Positions 40,704 to 49,824 are shown, counted from the first letter of the stretch. The stretch is 64,000 nucleotides of DNA from Rhizohabitans arisaemae (GCF_025996515.1 NZ_BLRH01000009.1:992001-1056000); one strand, 5' to 3'. Translations and numbers: made by a program. The notes: generated by a model not told the origin, from the sequence alone.

Positions 40704-41297
40704 GTGATCGGGATGCGGCGTATCGGTGCGGACGGGTTCGTCGGCGCCCTGGACACGATCCTCACGGTCTACGCCGCGGCCATGAACCCGCCGGCCGACC
40801 AGCTGCCGGGACGGCTCGGCATCATGCGCGGGCACGCGACGTACCCGGACTTCGAGTGCCGGCTGGCGATCGCCGAGGAGCCCGGGCCGCTCCCCGGCAC
40901 CGTCCAGGAGTGCCTCGTCGGCTTCGCCTACGGATTTCACGGGACCTTCGGGCAGTGGTGGCACGAGGTCGTGCACACCGCGATGACCGAGCGGACCACC
41001 GAGCAGACGCGGGAGCGGTGGCTGGGCAACGCCTGCGAGATCGCCGAGGTGCACGTGTTCCCCACCTACCAGGGGCGCGGGGTGGGGCGCCGGCTCGTCC
41101 TCGGCCTGTGCGAAGGGCGGCCCGAGAGCACCGCGGTGCTCTCCACCCACGACAAGGATTCGGCGGCGCGGCACCTCTACCGCAAGCTGGGCTTCGGCGA
41201 CCTGATCACCGGCTTCCGCTTCCCCGGCGGCAGCGAACCCTACGCCATCATGGGCGCGGCCCTGCCCCTCACCGACCCCGGCCCACGACACCCCTGA
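40704..41297 (+). CDS. GNAT-family N-acetyltransferase
   Basis: A 197-residue acetyltransferase. The acetyl-CoA site is in EIAEVHVFPTYQGRGVGRRLVLGLCEG (QGRGVG), followed by AVLSTHDKDSAARHLYRKLGFGDL. The N-terminal part has a WWHEVVHTAM segment seen in an actinobacterial GNAT subgroup. TAGGGT at 40691-40696 ends seven bases before the GTG, suggesting a leaderless transcript. The substrate is unknown. Confidence 0.85.
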   Translation: MIGMRRIGADGFVGALDTILTVYAAAMNPPADQLPGRLGIMRGHATYPDFECRLAIAEEPGPLPGTVQECLVGFAYGFHGTFGQWWHEVVHTAMTERTTEQTRERWLGNACEIAEVHVFPTYQGRGVGRRLVLGLCEGRPESTAVLSTHDKDSAARHLYRKLGFGDLITGFRFPGGSEPYAIMGAALPLTDPGPRHP

Positions 41298-41468
41298 CAC
41301 CGGCACCGCCCGTACCCGCGGATCCCGAACAGTGGTCCGGCCGCGGCGGAAGCCGCCCAAACCGCGCGGCAGCCGTACCGGACGGGAGCGGTCAGGCCCT
41401 GGGTGAGCCGGTCGCCGACGGCGATGCGGGCACCCTCGGCGCCGGGGACGCCCGCATCGCTTCGCGCG

Positions 41469-42665
41469 CTACGCCGGAGACCGGACGGCCGAGCCCGCCG
41501 CCGCCCGCTCCCGCGTGACGCGCCGGCGCCGGGCCGGCAGCCCGAACGTCGGGTTGGCGACGCCCCAGGCGGCGCCCTTGCAGATCAGCTCCTTGTAGAC
41601 GGCGGCGAGCCGTCCGGTCAGGACCGCCGGCACGGCGCGGTCGTCGGCGGTGACGTACTGGATCAATCCCTCCTTGCGCCCCAGGGAGATGCACTGGTTG
41701 AAGTAGCGGATCGGCGCGTTCGGGAGCTTCCCGCCGGTCAGGCGCGCCGCGATCGCGTCGGCGGCCTGCCACGCGGTCGGCGTCCCCGAGGCGCAGGACA
41801 TCCGCAGCGGCTTGTCCCCGGGGCCGATCACCATGGCCGCGTCGCCGACGGCGTACACGTCCGGGTGCGAGACCGAGCGCATGGTCGCGTCGACCACGAT
41901 CTGGCCGGTACCGGTGACCTCCAGGGCGGTCGCCCGCGCGATCGGGTGGACCGCGAAGCCCGTGGTCCACACGGTGACCGCGGCCGGGATGGTCATGCCG
42001 TCGGCGGTTCGGACCCGGTCGGCTTCGACGCCGGTGACGGCGGCGTGCTCGTGCACGGTGATCCGGAGCCTGCCGAAGACCTTCCGCAGGTGCTCGCGGC
42101 CCTTGGGCGAAAGCCGGTCGCCGAGGCCCTCGCGGGCGGCGAGGGCGACGTCGAGGTCCGGCCGGGCCTCGGCGATCTCGGTCGCGGCCTCCAGGCCGGT
42201 GAGTCCGCCGCCGACGACGACCACGGTCCGCCCGGCGTCGAGGCGGGCCAGGCGCTCGCGCAGCCGGAGTGCCCCGGGGCGGCCGGCGATCTCATAGGCG
42301 TGCTCGGCGGTCCCGGGGACGCCTTGGGCGTTCCAGCCGCTGCCGAGGGCGTAGACGAGCGTGTCGTAGGCGAGTTCGCCGGCGCCGTTCCCGTCGGCGA
42401 CGGCGACGGTCTTGCGGCCGACGTCGACACCGGTGACCTGCGTGAGCCTCAGCTCGACGCCGGTGCCCGCGAACATCTCGCGCAGCGGCCGGGGCTTGAG
42501 ATCCTGGCCGGCCACCACCTGGTGCATGCGGACGCGTTCCACGAAGTCGGGCTCGGCGTTGACGAGGGTGACGGCGACGTCCTCGCGGCGGAGCCGCCTG
42601 GCGAGGCGACCGGCGGCGAAGGCTCCGGTGTATCCGGCTCCGAGGACGATGACGCGGTGCTGCAT
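41469..42665 (-). CDS. NAD(P)/FAD-dependent oxidoreductase, NDH-2-like
   Basis: A 398-residue flavoprotein of the pyridine-nucleotide disulfide oxidoreductase superfamily. Two dinucleotide folds are visible: FAD-binding VIVLGAGYTGAFAAGRLARRL at the N-terminus and NAD(P)-binding VVVVGGGLTGLEAATEIAEARPDL (about 147-170). VYAVGDAAMV (about 273-282) closes the FAD site. No redox-active CxxC is present, which fits NDH-2-like enzymes. It lies directly downstream of an ECF41 sigma factor. Such sigma genes usually sit next to a carboxymuconolactone decarboxylase, oxidoreductase or epimerase, and this fills that role. Confidence 0.9.
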   Translation of the reverse strand: MQHRVIVLGAGYTGAFAAGRLARRLRREDVAVTLVNAEPDFVERVRMHQVVAGQDLKPRPLREMFAGTGVELRLTQVTGVDVGRKTVAVADGNGAGELAYDTLVYALGSGWNAQGVPGTAEHAYEIAGRPGALRLRERLARLDAGRTVVVVGGGLTGLEAATEIAEARPDLDVALAAREGLGDRLSPKGREHLRKVFGRLRITVHEHAAVTGVEADRVRTADGMTIPAAVTVWTTGFAVHPIARATALEVTGTGQIVVDATMRSVSHPDVYAVGDAAMVIGPGDKPLRMSCASGTPTAWQAADAIAARLTGGKLPNAPIRYFNQCISLGRKEGLIQYVTADDRAVPAVLTGRLAAVYKELICKGAAWGVANPTFGLPARRRRVTRERAAAGSAVRSPA

Positions 42666-42735
42666 TGCCTTCCTCCTATCGTGTACGGGCTCGCCACTTG
42701 AACCGGATGGTCCGCCGTTTCCTGACAGGAACGCG

Positions 42736-42753
42736 GTGTGAAGCGCCTCACAC
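42736..42753. promoter_or_regulatory. Palindrome between sigma factor and oxidoreductase genes
   Basis: GTGTGA-AGCGCC-TCACAC is an almost complete palindrome just past the sigma factor stop. It could be an operator or a short hairpin. TGTCAGG on the minus strand at 42727-42721 resembles the ECF41 -35 element (TGTCACA), but no clear CGTC -10 follows at the right distance. Confidence 0.4.
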
Positions 42754-42758
42754 AGCGA

Positions 42759-43703
42759 TCAGAAGGCGTTGAACAGGGGCTCCCCGTGGGCGGTGATCGC
42801 CCAGCGCTCGGTCGCGCGTTCGAGCTTGTCGGGGTTGACCTGGCTGCGGAACGCGGCGATGCCCTCGGCGACGACCTCCAGGCAGACGACACCGACGACC
42901 CGGCCGTCCACGACGGCCACCACCGCGGGATCGCCGTTGGCGGTCCAGGCGTAGATCTCGGGCTCGCCGCCGACCAGGGCGCGCTTGGCCTTGCCGGGTT
43001 TGAGCAGGCCCCACAGGAACCTCGCGACCGCGGCGGCGCCCTCGAACGCCGTGGCGCGGGACGGGATCTTCCCGCCGCCGTCGCCGATCGCGACGGCGTC
43101 CTCGGTGAGCAGGCGCACGAGCGGCTCGATCCGGCCGCCGACGGCGGCCGCCAGGAACTCCTCGACGATCCGCCGGGCGGCGGCCTCGTCGATCTCGGTC
43201 CGGACCTTGCCGCCGGCGACGTGCTTCTTGGCACGGTGGAAGATCTGCTGGCTGGCGGCCTCGGTGATGTCGAGGATCTCGGCGATATCCCGGTGCGGGT
43301 AGTCGAATGCCTCCCGCAGCACGTATACCGCCCGCTCGCCCGGGGAGAGGCGCTCCATGAGGGTGAGGACCGCGTACGAGACCGATTCGCGCTGTTCGGC
43401 GGTGTCGGCCGGGCCGAGCATCGGGTCCCCGTCGAGCAACGGCTCGGGAAGCCATTGGCCCACATAGGTCTCGCGGCGCGCCCGCGCGGAGGCGAGCTGG
43501 TTGAGGCACAGGTTGGTGAGGACCTTCGTCAGCCAGGCCTCGGGGACCTCGACGCGGTCGACGTCGGCGGCCTGCCAGCGCAGGAACGTCTCCTGCACGG
43601 CGTCCTCGGCCTCCCCGGCGGAGCCGAGGAGCCGGTAGGCGACGGCCTCGAGGCGCGGCCGGAACGCCTCGAACCGGTCGACGTGGTCCGCGCTCAAGGA
43701 CAT
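42759..43703 (-). CDS. ECF41-family sigma factor with SnoaL-like C-terminal domain
   Basis: A 314-residue sigma factor (SigJ type). Region 2 is at about 12-75 (YRLLGSAGEAEDAVQETFLRW), region 4 at about 108-165 (LMERLSPGERAVYVLREAFDYPHRDIAEILDITEAASQQIFHRAKKH). A SnoaL-like extension is at 172-314. The ECF41 hallmarks are all present: WLPEP at 84-88, DGGGK at 208-212 and NPDKL near 293. In this group the C-terminal domain acts as a built-in regulator in place of an anti-sigma factor. It begins 12 bases past the metF stop, and its likely target, the oxidoreductase, is next. Confidence 0.95.
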   Translation of the reverse strand: MSLSADHVDRFEAFRPRLEAVAYRLLGSAGEAEDAVQETFLRWQAADVDRVEVPEAWLTKVLTNLCLNQLASARARRETYVGQWLPEPLLDGDPMLGPADTAEQRESVSYAVLTLMERLSPGERAVYVLREAFDYPHRDIAEILDITEAASQQIFHRAKKHVAGGKVRTEIDEAAARRIVEEFLAAAVGGRIEPLVRLLTEDAVAIGDGGGKIPSRATAFEGAAAVARFLWGLLKPGKAKRALVGGEPEIYAWTANGDPAVVAVVDGRVVGVVCLEVVAEGIAAFRSQVNPDKLERATERWAITAHGEPLFNAF

Positions 43704-43715
43704 GGCCCGATCCCG

Positions 43716-44657
43716 CTAGGCGCTGATGGGGGCGGCTCGGCCCGCGGCCGTCCAGGGCTCAAGCCGCTCGTAGACCTCACGGGTCGCGCTCGACTTGTTG
43801 AAGGTGATGAAGTGGATTCCGGGCGCGCCCTCCTCAAGCAGGCGGCGGCAGAGCTCCGCCGCGTGCTCGACGCCGAGCCGGCGCACCGCCGCCGGATCGT
43901 GCGCGACCGCCTCGAACCGGGCGGCCACCTCAGGCGGGAAGGGGGCGCCGGAGAGCTGCTCGGAGCGCGCGATCGTGCTGATCTGGGTGACCGGCATGAT
44001 GCCCGGGATGATCGGCACGTCACCCCCTCGGGCCGTGACCCGGTCCCGGAGCCGGAGGTAGTCCTCCGCCTGGAAGAACATCTGGGTGATCGCGTAGTCG
44101 GCACCGGCCCGGCACTTGCGGACGAAGTACTCGGTGTCCTCCTCGATCGTGGCCGACCGGGGATGCTTGTACGGGAAGGCCGCGACCCCGACGCAGAAGT
44201 CACCCGACTGGCGGATGAGCCGGACCAGGTCCTCGGCGTAGAGCACCCCCTCCGGGTGCCGGACCCACTCCCCCATCGGGTCGCCCGGCGGGTCGCCGCG
44301 CACCGCGAGGATGTTGCGCACGCCCGCCCCGGCGAAACGCCCGATCAGATGACGGAGCTCGCGCACCGAGTGGTTGACCGCGGTGAAATGCGCCACCGGG
44401 GTGAGCGTCGTCTCCAGCGCGATCCGCTCGACCAGGCCGACCGTGCGGTCCCGGGTCCCGCCGCCCGCGCCGTACGTCACCGAGACGAACGTCGGACGCA
44501 GCCCCTCCAGCTCGCGGACCGCCCGCCACAGCAGCCGCTCCCCCTCGTCGGTCTTCGGCGGGAAGAACTCGAAGGAGAACGACCGGCCGCCTCCCGCCAA
44601 CAGTTCACGGATGGTGGGAACGCGGTCCGGAAAGACGGAGGAACGACCCAGAGACAT
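43716..44657 (-). CDS. metF: 5,10-methylenetetrahydrofolate reductase
   Basis: A 313-residue FAD-dependent TIM-barrel enzyme that makes 5-methyl-THF for methionine synthesis. Signatures are FSFEFFPPKTDEGERLLW near the N-terminus (catalytic Glu), FVSVTYGAGGGTRDRT, HFTAVNHSVRELRHLIG, ILAVRGDPPGD and DYAITQMFFQAEDYLRL. I chose ATG 44657 (MSLGRSS). A TAGCCT -10-like box ends seven bases upstream, suggesting a leaderless mRNA, and the 14 codons farther upstream are not family-like. It is divergent from the polyprenyl synthase, as Rv2172c and idsA2 are in M. tuberculosis. Confidence 0.93.
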   Translation of the reverse strand: MSLGRSSVFPDRVPTIRELLAGGGRSFSFEFFPPKTDEGERLLWRAVRELEGLRPTFVSVTYGAGGGTRDRTVGLVERIALETTLTPVAHFTAVNHSVRELRHLIGRFAGAGVRNILAVRGDPPGDPMGEWVRHPEGVLYAEDLVRLIRQSGDFCVGVAAFPYKHPRSATIEEDTEYFVRKCRAGADYAITQMFFQAEDYLRLRDRVTARGGDVPIIPGIMPVTQISTIARSEQLSGAPFPPEVAARFEAVAHDPAAVRRLGVEHAAELCRRLLEEGAPGIHFITFNKSSATREVYERLEPWTAAGRAAPISA

Positions 44658-44776
44658 GCGGACAAGGCTACCGGTCCCGCGGAGTGAAGGACCTGTCAAC
44701 CGTGGGTCCGGCGGCTCAGCAGCGCCGGGGCGACCACCCCGCGAGCTTCACCGGCGACGGCCACTAGGCTCAAGTC

Positions 44777-45838
44777 ATGACCGTTCCCGGCCCTTTGGAG
44801 CTCATTCGCGCCGACGTCGACGAGGCTCTGCGCGCCTTCGTCGACCGCAGGCGCCCGAGCGTCGCCGGGCCCGACCTGCGACCCCTGCTGGACTCCGCGA
44901 ACACCCTGCTCTCCGGCGGCAAGCGGCTCCGTCCCGCGTTCTGCTACTGGGGCTGGCGCGGCGCGGGCGGCGAGCACCGGCCGGAGATCGTCGTCGCGGC
45001 GGCCGCGCTCGAACTCCTCCAGGGCAGCGCCCTCGTCCACGACGACGTCATGGACGCCAGCGACACCCGGCGCGGCATGCCGTCGGCGCACCGGGGGTTC
45101 GAGTCGCTGCACACCCAGTCGGGCTGGGAGGGGGCCGCCGACCGCTTCGGCGTCGGCGCGGCCATAATCCTGGGCGACCTGCTCCTGGTCTGGGCGGACG
45201 AGATGTGGCAGTCGAGCGGGCTGTCGGCGCAGGCGCTCGCGGCGGGACGCCCGGTCTACGACCTCATGCGGACCGAACTCATGTGCGGCCAGTACCTCGA
45301 CCTGCTGGAGCAGGCGCGCGGCCGGGCCACCTTCGAGAGCGCCTACCGGGTCGCCCTCTACAAGAGCGGCAAGTACTCGGTGGAGCGACCTCTGCACCTC
45401 GGGCTCGCCATGGCCGGCGGCGACCCCGCCTGGGTGGAGCGCCTGTGCGCGGAGTACGGCCAGCGGCTGGGCGTCGCCTTCCAGCTCCGCGACGACATCC
45501 TCGGCGTGTACGGCGACCCGGCCGAGACCGGCAAGCCCGCCGGGGACGACCTGCGCGAGGGAAAGCGGACCATGCTGGTCACCCGCACTCTGGAGTCGGC
45601 CACTCCCGCTCAGCGGGAAGTCGTACGGCGCCTGCTGGGTGACCCCGGCCTCGACGACGACGGGGTGGCCGAGCTGCGCCAGATCATCGTCGAGAGCGGC
45701 GCCCTCCTCGACTGCGAAGGCATGATCAAGCAGTACGGCGACGAGGCCGTCACCGCCCTCGCCCAGGCCCCGCTCACCGCCGAGTCCCGCGAAGCCCTCA
45801 CCGCCCTCGCCGAAGCCGCCATCACCCGCCGCGCCTGA
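44777..45838 (+). CDS. Polyprenyl (geranylgeranyl) diphosphate synthase
   Basis: A 353-residue all-helical prenyltransferase extending allylic diphosphates with IPP. The first Asp-rich motif is VHDDVMDASDTRRG (about 89-102) and the second is FQLRDDILGVYGDPAETGKPAGDDLREGKRT (about 235-265). The residues before the first motif (ALELLQGSAL) have small side chains, which fits a C20 or longer product. It is the counterpart of idsA2 (Rv2173). TAGGCT at 44765-44770 is six bases before the ATG, so the mRNA is probably leaderless. Confidence 0.93.
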   Translation: MTVPGPLELIRADVDEALRAFVDRRRPSVAGPDLRPLLDSANTLLSGGKRLRPAFCYWGWRGAGGEHRPEIVVAAAALELLQGSALVHDDVMDASDTRRGMPSAHRGFESLHTQSGWEGAADRFGVGAAIILGDLLLVWADEMWQSSGLSAQALAAGRPVYDLMRTELMCGQYLDLLEQARGRATFESAYRVALYKSGKYSVERPLHLGLAMAGGDPAWVERLCAEYGQRLGVAFQLRDDILGVYGDPAETGKPAGDDLREGKRTMLVTRTLESATPAQREVVRRLLGDPGLDDDGVAELRQIIVESGALLDCEGMIKQYGDEAVTALAQAPLTAESREALTALAEAAITRRA

Positions 45839-45846
45839 CGGATCGG

Positions 45847-47370
45847 TCAGAGGAAGTTGTTGCCGGCCACGGGGTGGGTGGGGTAGACGACGTTGCAGCG
45901 GCCGGTGACGGAGACGGCCGGGGACCAGTCGTTGCCGGAGAGGTCGTTGCCGACGACCGTGCTGTGGTTCGCCACGGTCGCCGGGGAGACCACGCTGACG
46001 CCGTTCCTGGTGGTGCCGCCGCCCTTGCGGATCTTGTTCGCGCTGACCAGGCAGCGGACGACGCCCTCGCCGAGCCTGATCCCGGCGGAGGCGGCGGCGG
46101 TGATGTGGTTGCCGACCACCGAGGAGTCGGCCGACTCCGTCAGGAAGACGCCGTGGTTGGCCGCGGTGGTGTCCACGACGTTGCCCTGGACCAGGACGCC
46201 GGGCTGCTTGGTGACGTTGACTCCGTTGGAGGCCGAGTTCCGCACCGTGTTCCCGCTGATCACGGTGGCGTCGCCGAGTTCGGTGTAGATCCCCGACTGG
46301 CCGGCGCCCTTGACGTCGTTGCCGACGACGGCGGCACCCGTGCAGCCGGACAGCCAGACGCCGGCGAAGCCCGCCCCGGTGCCGTTCACGGTGTTCCCGG
46401 TGATCCGGACCCCGAAGACGGCCGCCTGGGCGGCACCCGCCACGACGATCCCCTGCCTGCCGGTCTTGCCGACCACGTTCCCCGAGATCACGACGGAGTC
46501 CGGGGTGAGCCGCGGGGACCCGGCCGGCACGTCCACCGCGATGCCGCGCCCGGCGGCACCGGTGACGAGGTTGCCGGAGATGACCGCCCGGCGCCAGCCG
46601 TACCCGCGGATCCCGTCGTCGAGGGCGCCGTCCACCGTGCACCCGATGACCCGGATGTCCTCGTAGTAGGCCTCGGGCGCCACCGTGTGCGAGCCGACCA
46701 GCTTGCCGAAGGGCCCAAGCGTCGCCGACGGGCCGGAGTGGCAGCCGTGGATGAGGATGTTCCGGCACGGGGTGCCGTCGAACGCGCCGATCGTGCTGGA
46801 GCCGGAGACCGTGACGTCAAGCTGGATCGCCTCGGAGAACCGGCGCCTGCCGCCGGTGCTCGCGTCCCGGAACCCCTCGAACCTGCAGTCGGCCACCGTG
46901 CCGCCGTCGACCGCGTTGAACTCGACGCCGTGGGCGGAGCAGACGTCGCGCACGGTGACGTCCCGGACGGTGACGTCGGTGCAGTGGATGAAGGAGAGGG
47001 TGTTGTACCGCGCGTCGGCGGGGGCGTCGGCGGCGGCCGAGTCCCAGATCCCGCCGAGTACGGCGATGTGGCTGTTGCCCCCGTGGCGGGGGAAGGCGTC
47101 GCCGGAGGCGAAGTTGCGCAGCAGCGGCCCTCCCGCCCGGATCAGATGGGCGCCGTAGGCGGAGATCACGGTGTTCGAGCGGACCACGAGGTTGGTTCTG
47201 AGCCGGTAGGTGCCGGGCGGGATGACCACGACCCCGCGCCCGGCCGCGGCGGCGGCGTCCAGGGCCCGCTGGATCGGCGCGGCGTCGTCGCCCGCCCCGT
47301 CGCCGGAGGCGGTGAACTCGGCCACGTTGAAGATCGTCCCATCGAGCCGGGGAGTGGGGGTGCCCTGCAC
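45847..47370 (-). CDS. Right-handed parallel beta-helix repeat protein
   Basis: A 507-residue protein. The N-terminal part has the pectate-lyase/GH28-like entry motif FNVAEFTASGDGAGDDAAPIQRALDAAAAAGRGVVVIPPGTYRL. After it comes a long series of short beta-helix coils (VISGNLVTGAAGRGIAVD, VISGNVVGKTGRQGIVVA, VVGNDVKGAGQSGIYTE, VISGNTVRNSASNGVNVT). It is likely a polysaccharide-acting or tailspike-like protein. I chose the GTG at 47370, seven bases past AAAGG; the frame stays open to 47469. No signal peptide is clear with either start. It converges on the synthase gene with eight bases between. Confidence 0.8.
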   Translation of the reverse strand: MQGTPTPRLDGTIFNVAEFTASGDGAGDDAAPIQRALDAAAAAGRGVVVIPPGTYRLRTNLVVRSNTVISAYGAHLIRAGGPLLRNFASGDAFPRHGGNSHIAVLGGIWDSAAADAPADARYNTLSFIHCTDVTVRDVTVRDVCSAHGVEFNAVDGGTVADCRFEGFRDASTGGRRRFSEAIQLDVTVSGSSTIGAFDGTPCRNILIHGCHSGPSATLGPFGKLVGSHTVAPEAYYEDIRVIGCTVDGALDDGIRGYGWRRAVISGNLVTGAAGRGIAVDVPAGSPRLTPDSVVISGNVVGKTGRQGIVVAGAAQAAVFGVRITGNTVNGTGAGFAGVWLSGCTGAAVVGNDVKGAGQSGIYTELGDATVISGNTVRNSASNGVNVTKQPGVLVQGNVVDTTAANHGVFLTESADSSVVGNHITAAASAGIRLGEGVVRCLVSANKIRKGGGTTRNGVSVVSPATVANHSTVVGNDLSGNDWSPAVSVTGRCNVVYPTHPVAGNNFL

Positions 47371-47421
47371 CGGGGAGCCTTTCGGTCTACGCCGATGTGC
47401 GCGGCTCCGACGGCCGAACAC

Positions 47422-47447
47422 GTCCGGACATGGTGACATGTCCGGAC
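47422..47447. promoter_or_regulatory. Perfect 11-base inverted repeat upstream of the beta-helix gene
   Basis: GTCCGGACATG at 47422-47432 and CATGTCCGGAC at 47437-47447 flank GTGA. It lies 52 bases ahead of the chosen start of the beta-helix gene. It could be an operator for that gene. Confidence 0.5.
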
Positions 47448-47476
47448 TCGCGGAAACAATTACTCCCACCCATTCA

Positions 47477-47521
47477 TCACGCTATTTCCCGCAGTGTCCA
47501 AATCGGCGGGAAATAGCGTGA
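47477..47521 (-). terminator. Long perfect hairpin after thiE
   Basis: TCACGCTATTTCCCGC at 47477-47492 pairs perfectly over 16 bases with GCGGGAAATAGCGTGA at 47506-47521, with a 13-base loop. It starts six bases past the thiE stop, so a transcription terminator on the minus strand is likely. It also lies upstream of the beta-helix gene and could double as a regulatory site. No T run is present. Confidence 0.75.
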
Positions 47522-47527
47522 CAAAGG

Positions 47528-48163
47528 CTAACCAGTCAGGCGGCGACGGAACTCCGCCGCCGCGGCTCCGGGGTCCTCGGCCTCGGTGACGGCCCGGACG
47601 ACGACCACCCGGCGTACGCCGTACGCGAGCACCTCGTCCAGGTTTGTCAGGTCGATCCCTCCGATGCCGAACCACGGACGCGAGGTCTCCAGCGACGCCG
47701 CGTGCTTGAGCAGTCCGGGCCCGGGCGCGGGGCGCCCGGGTTTGGTGGGGGTGGGCCAGACCGGGCCGACACAGAAGTAGTCGACCCCGTCCTGCTCGGC
47801 CGCCGAGGAGACCTCCGCGGCGGTGTGCGTCGAACGCCCGATGAGGATGTCCGGACCGAGCAGATCCCTGGCCACGGGGACGGGGAGGTCGTCCTGGCCG
47901 AGGTGGAGGATGTCGGGGCGCGCCGCGTAGGCGACGTCGGCCCGGTCGTTCACCGCGAGCAGCGCGCCGTGCCGGTCGCACGCGTCGCGGAAGACCTCCA
48001 GGCAGGCGAGCTCCTGCTTGGCCTCCAGTCCCTTCTCCCGGAGTTGCACAATGTCCACACCACCGGCGAGCGCGGAGTCGAGGAACTCCGGAAGATCACC
48101 CTGCCGGGAGCGGGAATCCGTACAAAGGTAGAGGTATCGGTCAGAAAGCGAGGGCCTGGGCAC
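47528..48163 (-). CDS. thiE: Thiamine phosphate synthase
   Basis: A 211-residue TIM-barrel enzyme joining HMP-diphosphate and thiazole phosphate. Conserved parts are [16 protein letters not shown] (about 36-51), [40 protein letters not shown] (diphosphate-binding) and [14 protein letters not shown]. The C-terminal phosphate site is [27 protein letters not shown]. It overlaps the end of the Rv2175c-like gene by 23 bases, so the two are cotranscribed. The thiazole genes are nearby on the other strand. Confidence 0.95.
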   Translation of the reverse strand: MPRPSLSDRYLYLCTDSRSRQGDLPEFLDSALAGGVDIVQLREKGLEAKQELACLEVFRDACDRHGALLAVNDRADVAYAARPDILHLGQDDLPVPVARDLLGPDILIGRSTHTAAEVSSAAEQDGVDYFCVGPVWPTPTKPGRPAPGPGLLKHAASLETSRPWFGIGGIDLTNLDEVLAYGVRRVVVVRAVTEAEDPGAAAAEFRRRLTG

Positions 48164-48518
48164 GCCGCTTGACCTCGGTATGCCGGCCTTCGACCAGGGC
48201 CTGCACCGGAGAACCGGGCAGTGAGTCGTCCTCGGTGAAAAGCCACCGCAGGGACTCGGCCTCGTCGTAGCCGGAGTCGGCCAGAACCGTCAGCGTGCTG
48301 GAAAGCGCCTTGAGTACCTGACCGTCGTCGGAGATGAAGATCGCAGGAACGGCTATTTCCCTGCCCCCGCGGTGAACCCCGAGGATTCTGCGATCCTTCA
48401 ACAGCTGCTTGGCTCGCGCCAGATTGATCCCGAGCCGGGTTGCCACCTCGGAGAGCGGAAGCCACTCTCCCACGAGTTGATCTGTCCCTCGGTCTAACTG
48501 CGCAACAGAAAGCGTCAC
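48141..48518 (-). CDS. Rv2175c-family DNA-binding protein
   Basis: A 125-residue protein. A winged helix-turn-helix ([46 protein letters not shown], about 17-62) is followed by a helical domain ending [36 protein letters not shown]. In M. tuberculosis Rv2175c is phosphorylated by the adjacent kinase PknL on a Thr near its N-terminus, which blocks DNA binding. Here Thr2 or Thr12 are candidates. The kinase is 3.5 kb away at 52047, beyond the thi genes. Its targets are not known. Confidence 0.9.
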   Translation of the reverse strand: MTLSVAQLDRGTDQLVGEWLPLSEVATRLGINLARAKQLLKDRRILGVHRGGREIAVPAIFISDDGQVLKALSSTLTVLADSGYDEAESLRWLFTEDDSLPGSPVQALVEGRHTEVKRRAQALAF

Positions 48519-48559
48519 GGAACCACCATTACCACATCGTGCCCTTCGTCAAACTTCGG

Positions 48560-49735
48560 TTATCGAAGCACCGCGTCGCGCAGCGCCGCCCTCGGATCGG
48601 CAAGCAAGCGCTCGTCCACCTGCTGACCTGCGCCGATGATACGGCGTCCCTGAACCAGATCCCGAGGCCTGTCCACCGTCAGAACCGCGGCCAGCCGCCC
48701 CTGCTCGGTGACCCAGCAGGCCGCCCAGGCCCGGTCCGCGCCGGGGTCCCCGCGCCAGACCAGGCGGGCCCCGCCGACGTACCCGGCGAACTGAACCATC
48801 CGCCCGAACTGCTCCGACCAGAAGTAGGGCACCGGATCGTAGACCGCCTCCCCGCCGAGCAGCGTGCCGGCCGCCACCTCGGGCGCGCTCAGCGCGGTGT
48901 CCCAGTGCTCGATCCGCAGGCGTCTGCCGTACCGTGCGGACCACCAGGAGGCGCAGTCCCCGACGGCGACGACCGACGGGAGCGAGGCGGCGAGACGCCC
49001 GTCGACCACGACCCCGTCCTCGACGGCGATCCCGGAGCCGGCCAGCCAGCCGACGCACGGCCGTACCCCGATCCCGGTGACCACCACATCGGCTTCGAGC
49101 AGGCCTTCCCCGACCAGGACGACCCCCTCCGGGGCGACCTCCGCGACCTTGACGCCGAGCCTCAGCTCGACCCCCGCCTCCCGGTACCAGGGGACCGTCC
49201 GCGCGCCGATCTCGGTTCCGAGGGCCGAGGCGAGCGGTGCGGCGTCGGCCTCCACCACGGTCGTCCGGCAGCCCGCGGCGGCGGCCGCGGTGGCCACCTC
49301 GGCGCCGATCCAGCCCGCGCCGATCACCGTGACCCGGACTCCGGCGCCGAACCGGGAGCGCAGCTCCAGGGCGTCCTCGATGGTGCGCAGCACATACTGC
49401 CGGCCCTCGCCGGGAAGCCGCACGGGGGCGGCCCCGGTGGCGATCACCAGGCCGTCGTACCCGATCTCGCCGGCGTCGGTGACCACGACGCCCTCGGTGA
49501 GGGCCGTGGCCCGGACCCCGAGTCTGAGGTCGACGTCGAGCCCCGCCCAGTCCGAGTCGACGGTGGTGTCGTCGAGCGCCCCGCCGAGCACGGCCTTGGA
49601 GAGCGGGGGACGGTCGTAGGTGCGATGCGGCTCCTCACCGACAAGGGTGAGGCGCCCGGTGTATCCCTGGGCACGCAGCGATTCGACGCTGCGCAGGCCG
49701 GCGAGACCGGCTCCTACCACGACTACGTGTTCCAC
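48560..49735 (-). CDS. FAD-dependent ferredoxin reductase-like oxidoreductase
   Basis: A 391-residue flavoprotein of the ferredoxin/rubredoxin reductase group. FAD fold HVVVVGAGLAGLRSVESLRAQGYTGRLTLVGEEPHRTYDRPPLSKAVL is at the N-terminus, the NAD(P) fold is VTVIGAGWIGAEVATAAAAAGC (about 141-162), and VVAVGDCASWW closes the FAD site. The C-terminal reductase domain is at about 300-391. I chose the GTG at 49735: TATCGT ends six bases upstream, suggesting a leaderless start, and longer readings lack family residues. It may feed the P450-ferredoxin chain, but it lies far away and this is a guess. Confidence 0.85.
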   Translation of the reverse strand: MEHVVVVGAGLAGLRSVESLRAQGYTGRLTLVGEEPHRTYDRPPLSKAVLGGALDDTTVDSDWAGLDVDLRLGVRATALTEGVVVTDAGEIGYDGLVIATGAAPVRLPGEGRQYVLRTIEDALELRSRFGAGVRVTVIGAGWIGAEVATAAAAAGCRTTVVEADAAPLASALGTEIGARTVPWYREAGVELRLGVKVAEVAPEGVVLVGEGLLEADVVVTGIGVRPCVGWLAGSGIAVEDGVVVDGRLAASLPSVVAVGDCASWWSARYGRRLRIEHWDTALSAPEVAAGTLLGGEAVYDPVPYFWSEQFGRMVQFAGYVGGARLVWRGDPGADRAWAACWVTEQGRLAAVLTVDRPRDLVQGRRIIGAGQQVDERLLADPRAALRDAVLR

Positions 49736-49824
49736 GGCCGAACGATACGGGACACGCCACCTGTTCGCGGCATCCGTCTGAAGGCACATACAATGGCAAC
49801 CAGGGTGATTTACCCCCAAACCAT

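Noticed and set aside
48560-49735. Dedicated ferredoxin reductase for the P450s
   Set aside because: The family fits, but the gene is 33 kb from the P450s and in another operon, so a functional link cannot be claimed.
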